Positions 14,178 to 14,389 of a DNA stretch of 14,389 nucleotides are shown here, in pieces. The notes beneath the pieces are model-generated. The model saw only the letters and a program-made list of their open reading frames with translations. It ran no database searches and was not told where the DNA came from. Positions within the stretch are counted from its first letter, which is position 1. Every line of letters starts with the position of its first letter. Source of the stretch: an uncultured Alphaproteobacteria bacterium (GTDB taxonomy: Bacteria; Pseudomonadota; Alphaproteobacteria; RF32; CAG-239); the NCBI GenBank assembly GCA_934271195.1, contig CAKQRB010000030.1:1-14389 (forward strand). The letters run 5' to 3'. The position numbers and the translations under genes are program-made.

Positions 14178-14389
14178 TTAGAACAGTTGCAACACAGCCT
14201 GAGAAGCCTGAGAAGCCAAACTCAAAGAGTTGACCGCAAGCTGCTGTCTGGTCTGCAGAGCAAGCATGTTTGCACCTTCTTCGTTCATATCGGCCAGGGT
14301 CAGTTTGTCTGCGCCTTCTTCCAATACGTTAATCAGGTTTTCCGTAAAGTCTTCACGGGTTTGAACAATTGAGTAGTTGTTACCGAAGT
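14178..14389 (-). CDS. Flagellin, C-terminal end (partial)
   Basis: The window holds the last 69 codons and the TAA stop (14178-14180); the rest of the gene lies past the right edge. The fragment reads as a flagellin D0/D1 C-terminal helix. NYSIVQTREDFTENLINVLE is followed by ADMNEEGANMLALQTRQQLA and then SLSLASQASQAVLQLF. The A-x-x-QxxQQLA run and the closing LSLASQASQAVL.LF are typical of alphaproteobacterial flagellins. This helix packs in the inner core of the filament and carries the export and polymerisation contacts. No fliC/flj subtype can be assigned from the tail alone. The gene converges on ftsI and is followed by the terminator at 14054-14088 after an untranslated stretch of about 90 nt. 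The frame is intact as far as it can be seen. Confidence 0.93.
   Translation of the reverse strand, partial: FGNNYSIVQTREDFTENLINVLEEGADKLTLADMNEEGANMLALQTRQQLAVNSLSLASQASQAVLQLF

Overview
This window looks like the chromosome of a flagellated alphaproteobacterium with moderate-to-low GC. The gene pairing prmC then a DUF4167 protein with clpB nearby, an RpoH-type heat-shock sigma factor, the start of a division and cell-wall (dcw) cluster (mraZ-rsmH-ftsL-ftsI), a SlyB/Pcp (17-kDa antigen-like) lipoprotein and a flagellin C-terminus of the Caulobacter/Rhodospirillum type all point that way. Genus cannot be read from the sequence. There is no phage, transposon, CRISPR or rRNA/tRNA gene, so this is mostly core genome, with a few less ordinary pieces at the edges and in the gaps.

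Layout. 1-126 is the end of a purine-rich hexanucleotide tandem array that runs off the window. From 9282 down to 178, a nine-gene block lies on the minus strand. Read in transcription order it holds: asnS; a small secreted hypothetical protein; rpoH; a 67-residue hypothetical protein; prmC; the DUF4167 protein; a four-helix membrane metallophosphoesterase; clpB, with its own promoter; and a 141-residue cytoplasmic protein that overlaps the clpB stop and ends at a strong terminator (178-207).

At 9283-9418 two back-to-back promoters separate asnS from a plus-strand slyB-like lipoprotein gene, which ends at its own terminator (9911-9949). After a 230-nt gap holding an ordered MraZ operator and the mraZ promoter come mraZ, rsmH, ftsL and ftsI on the plus strand. 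The cluster stops after ftsI: instead of murE there is about 290 nt with no convincing gene, then a bidirectional terminator (14054-14088) shared with a converging flagellin gene that runs off the right edge.

How the genes fit together. rpoH and clpB form a stress axis (sigma factor and disaggregase). PrmC methylates release factors and AsnRS charges tRNA-Asn, so the minus-strand block mixes translation and proteostasis. The mraZ block starts septal peptidoglycan synthesis: MraZ represses its own operon, RsmH methylates 16S rRNA, and FtsL and FtsI act in the divisome. Points most worth a second look are the 141-residue protein after clpB, which resembles a C-terminal domain of polymorphic toxins as I remember it, the hexamer array, the multi-box MraZ operator, the structured rpoH leader, and a genuine AsnRS in a class where many members lack it.
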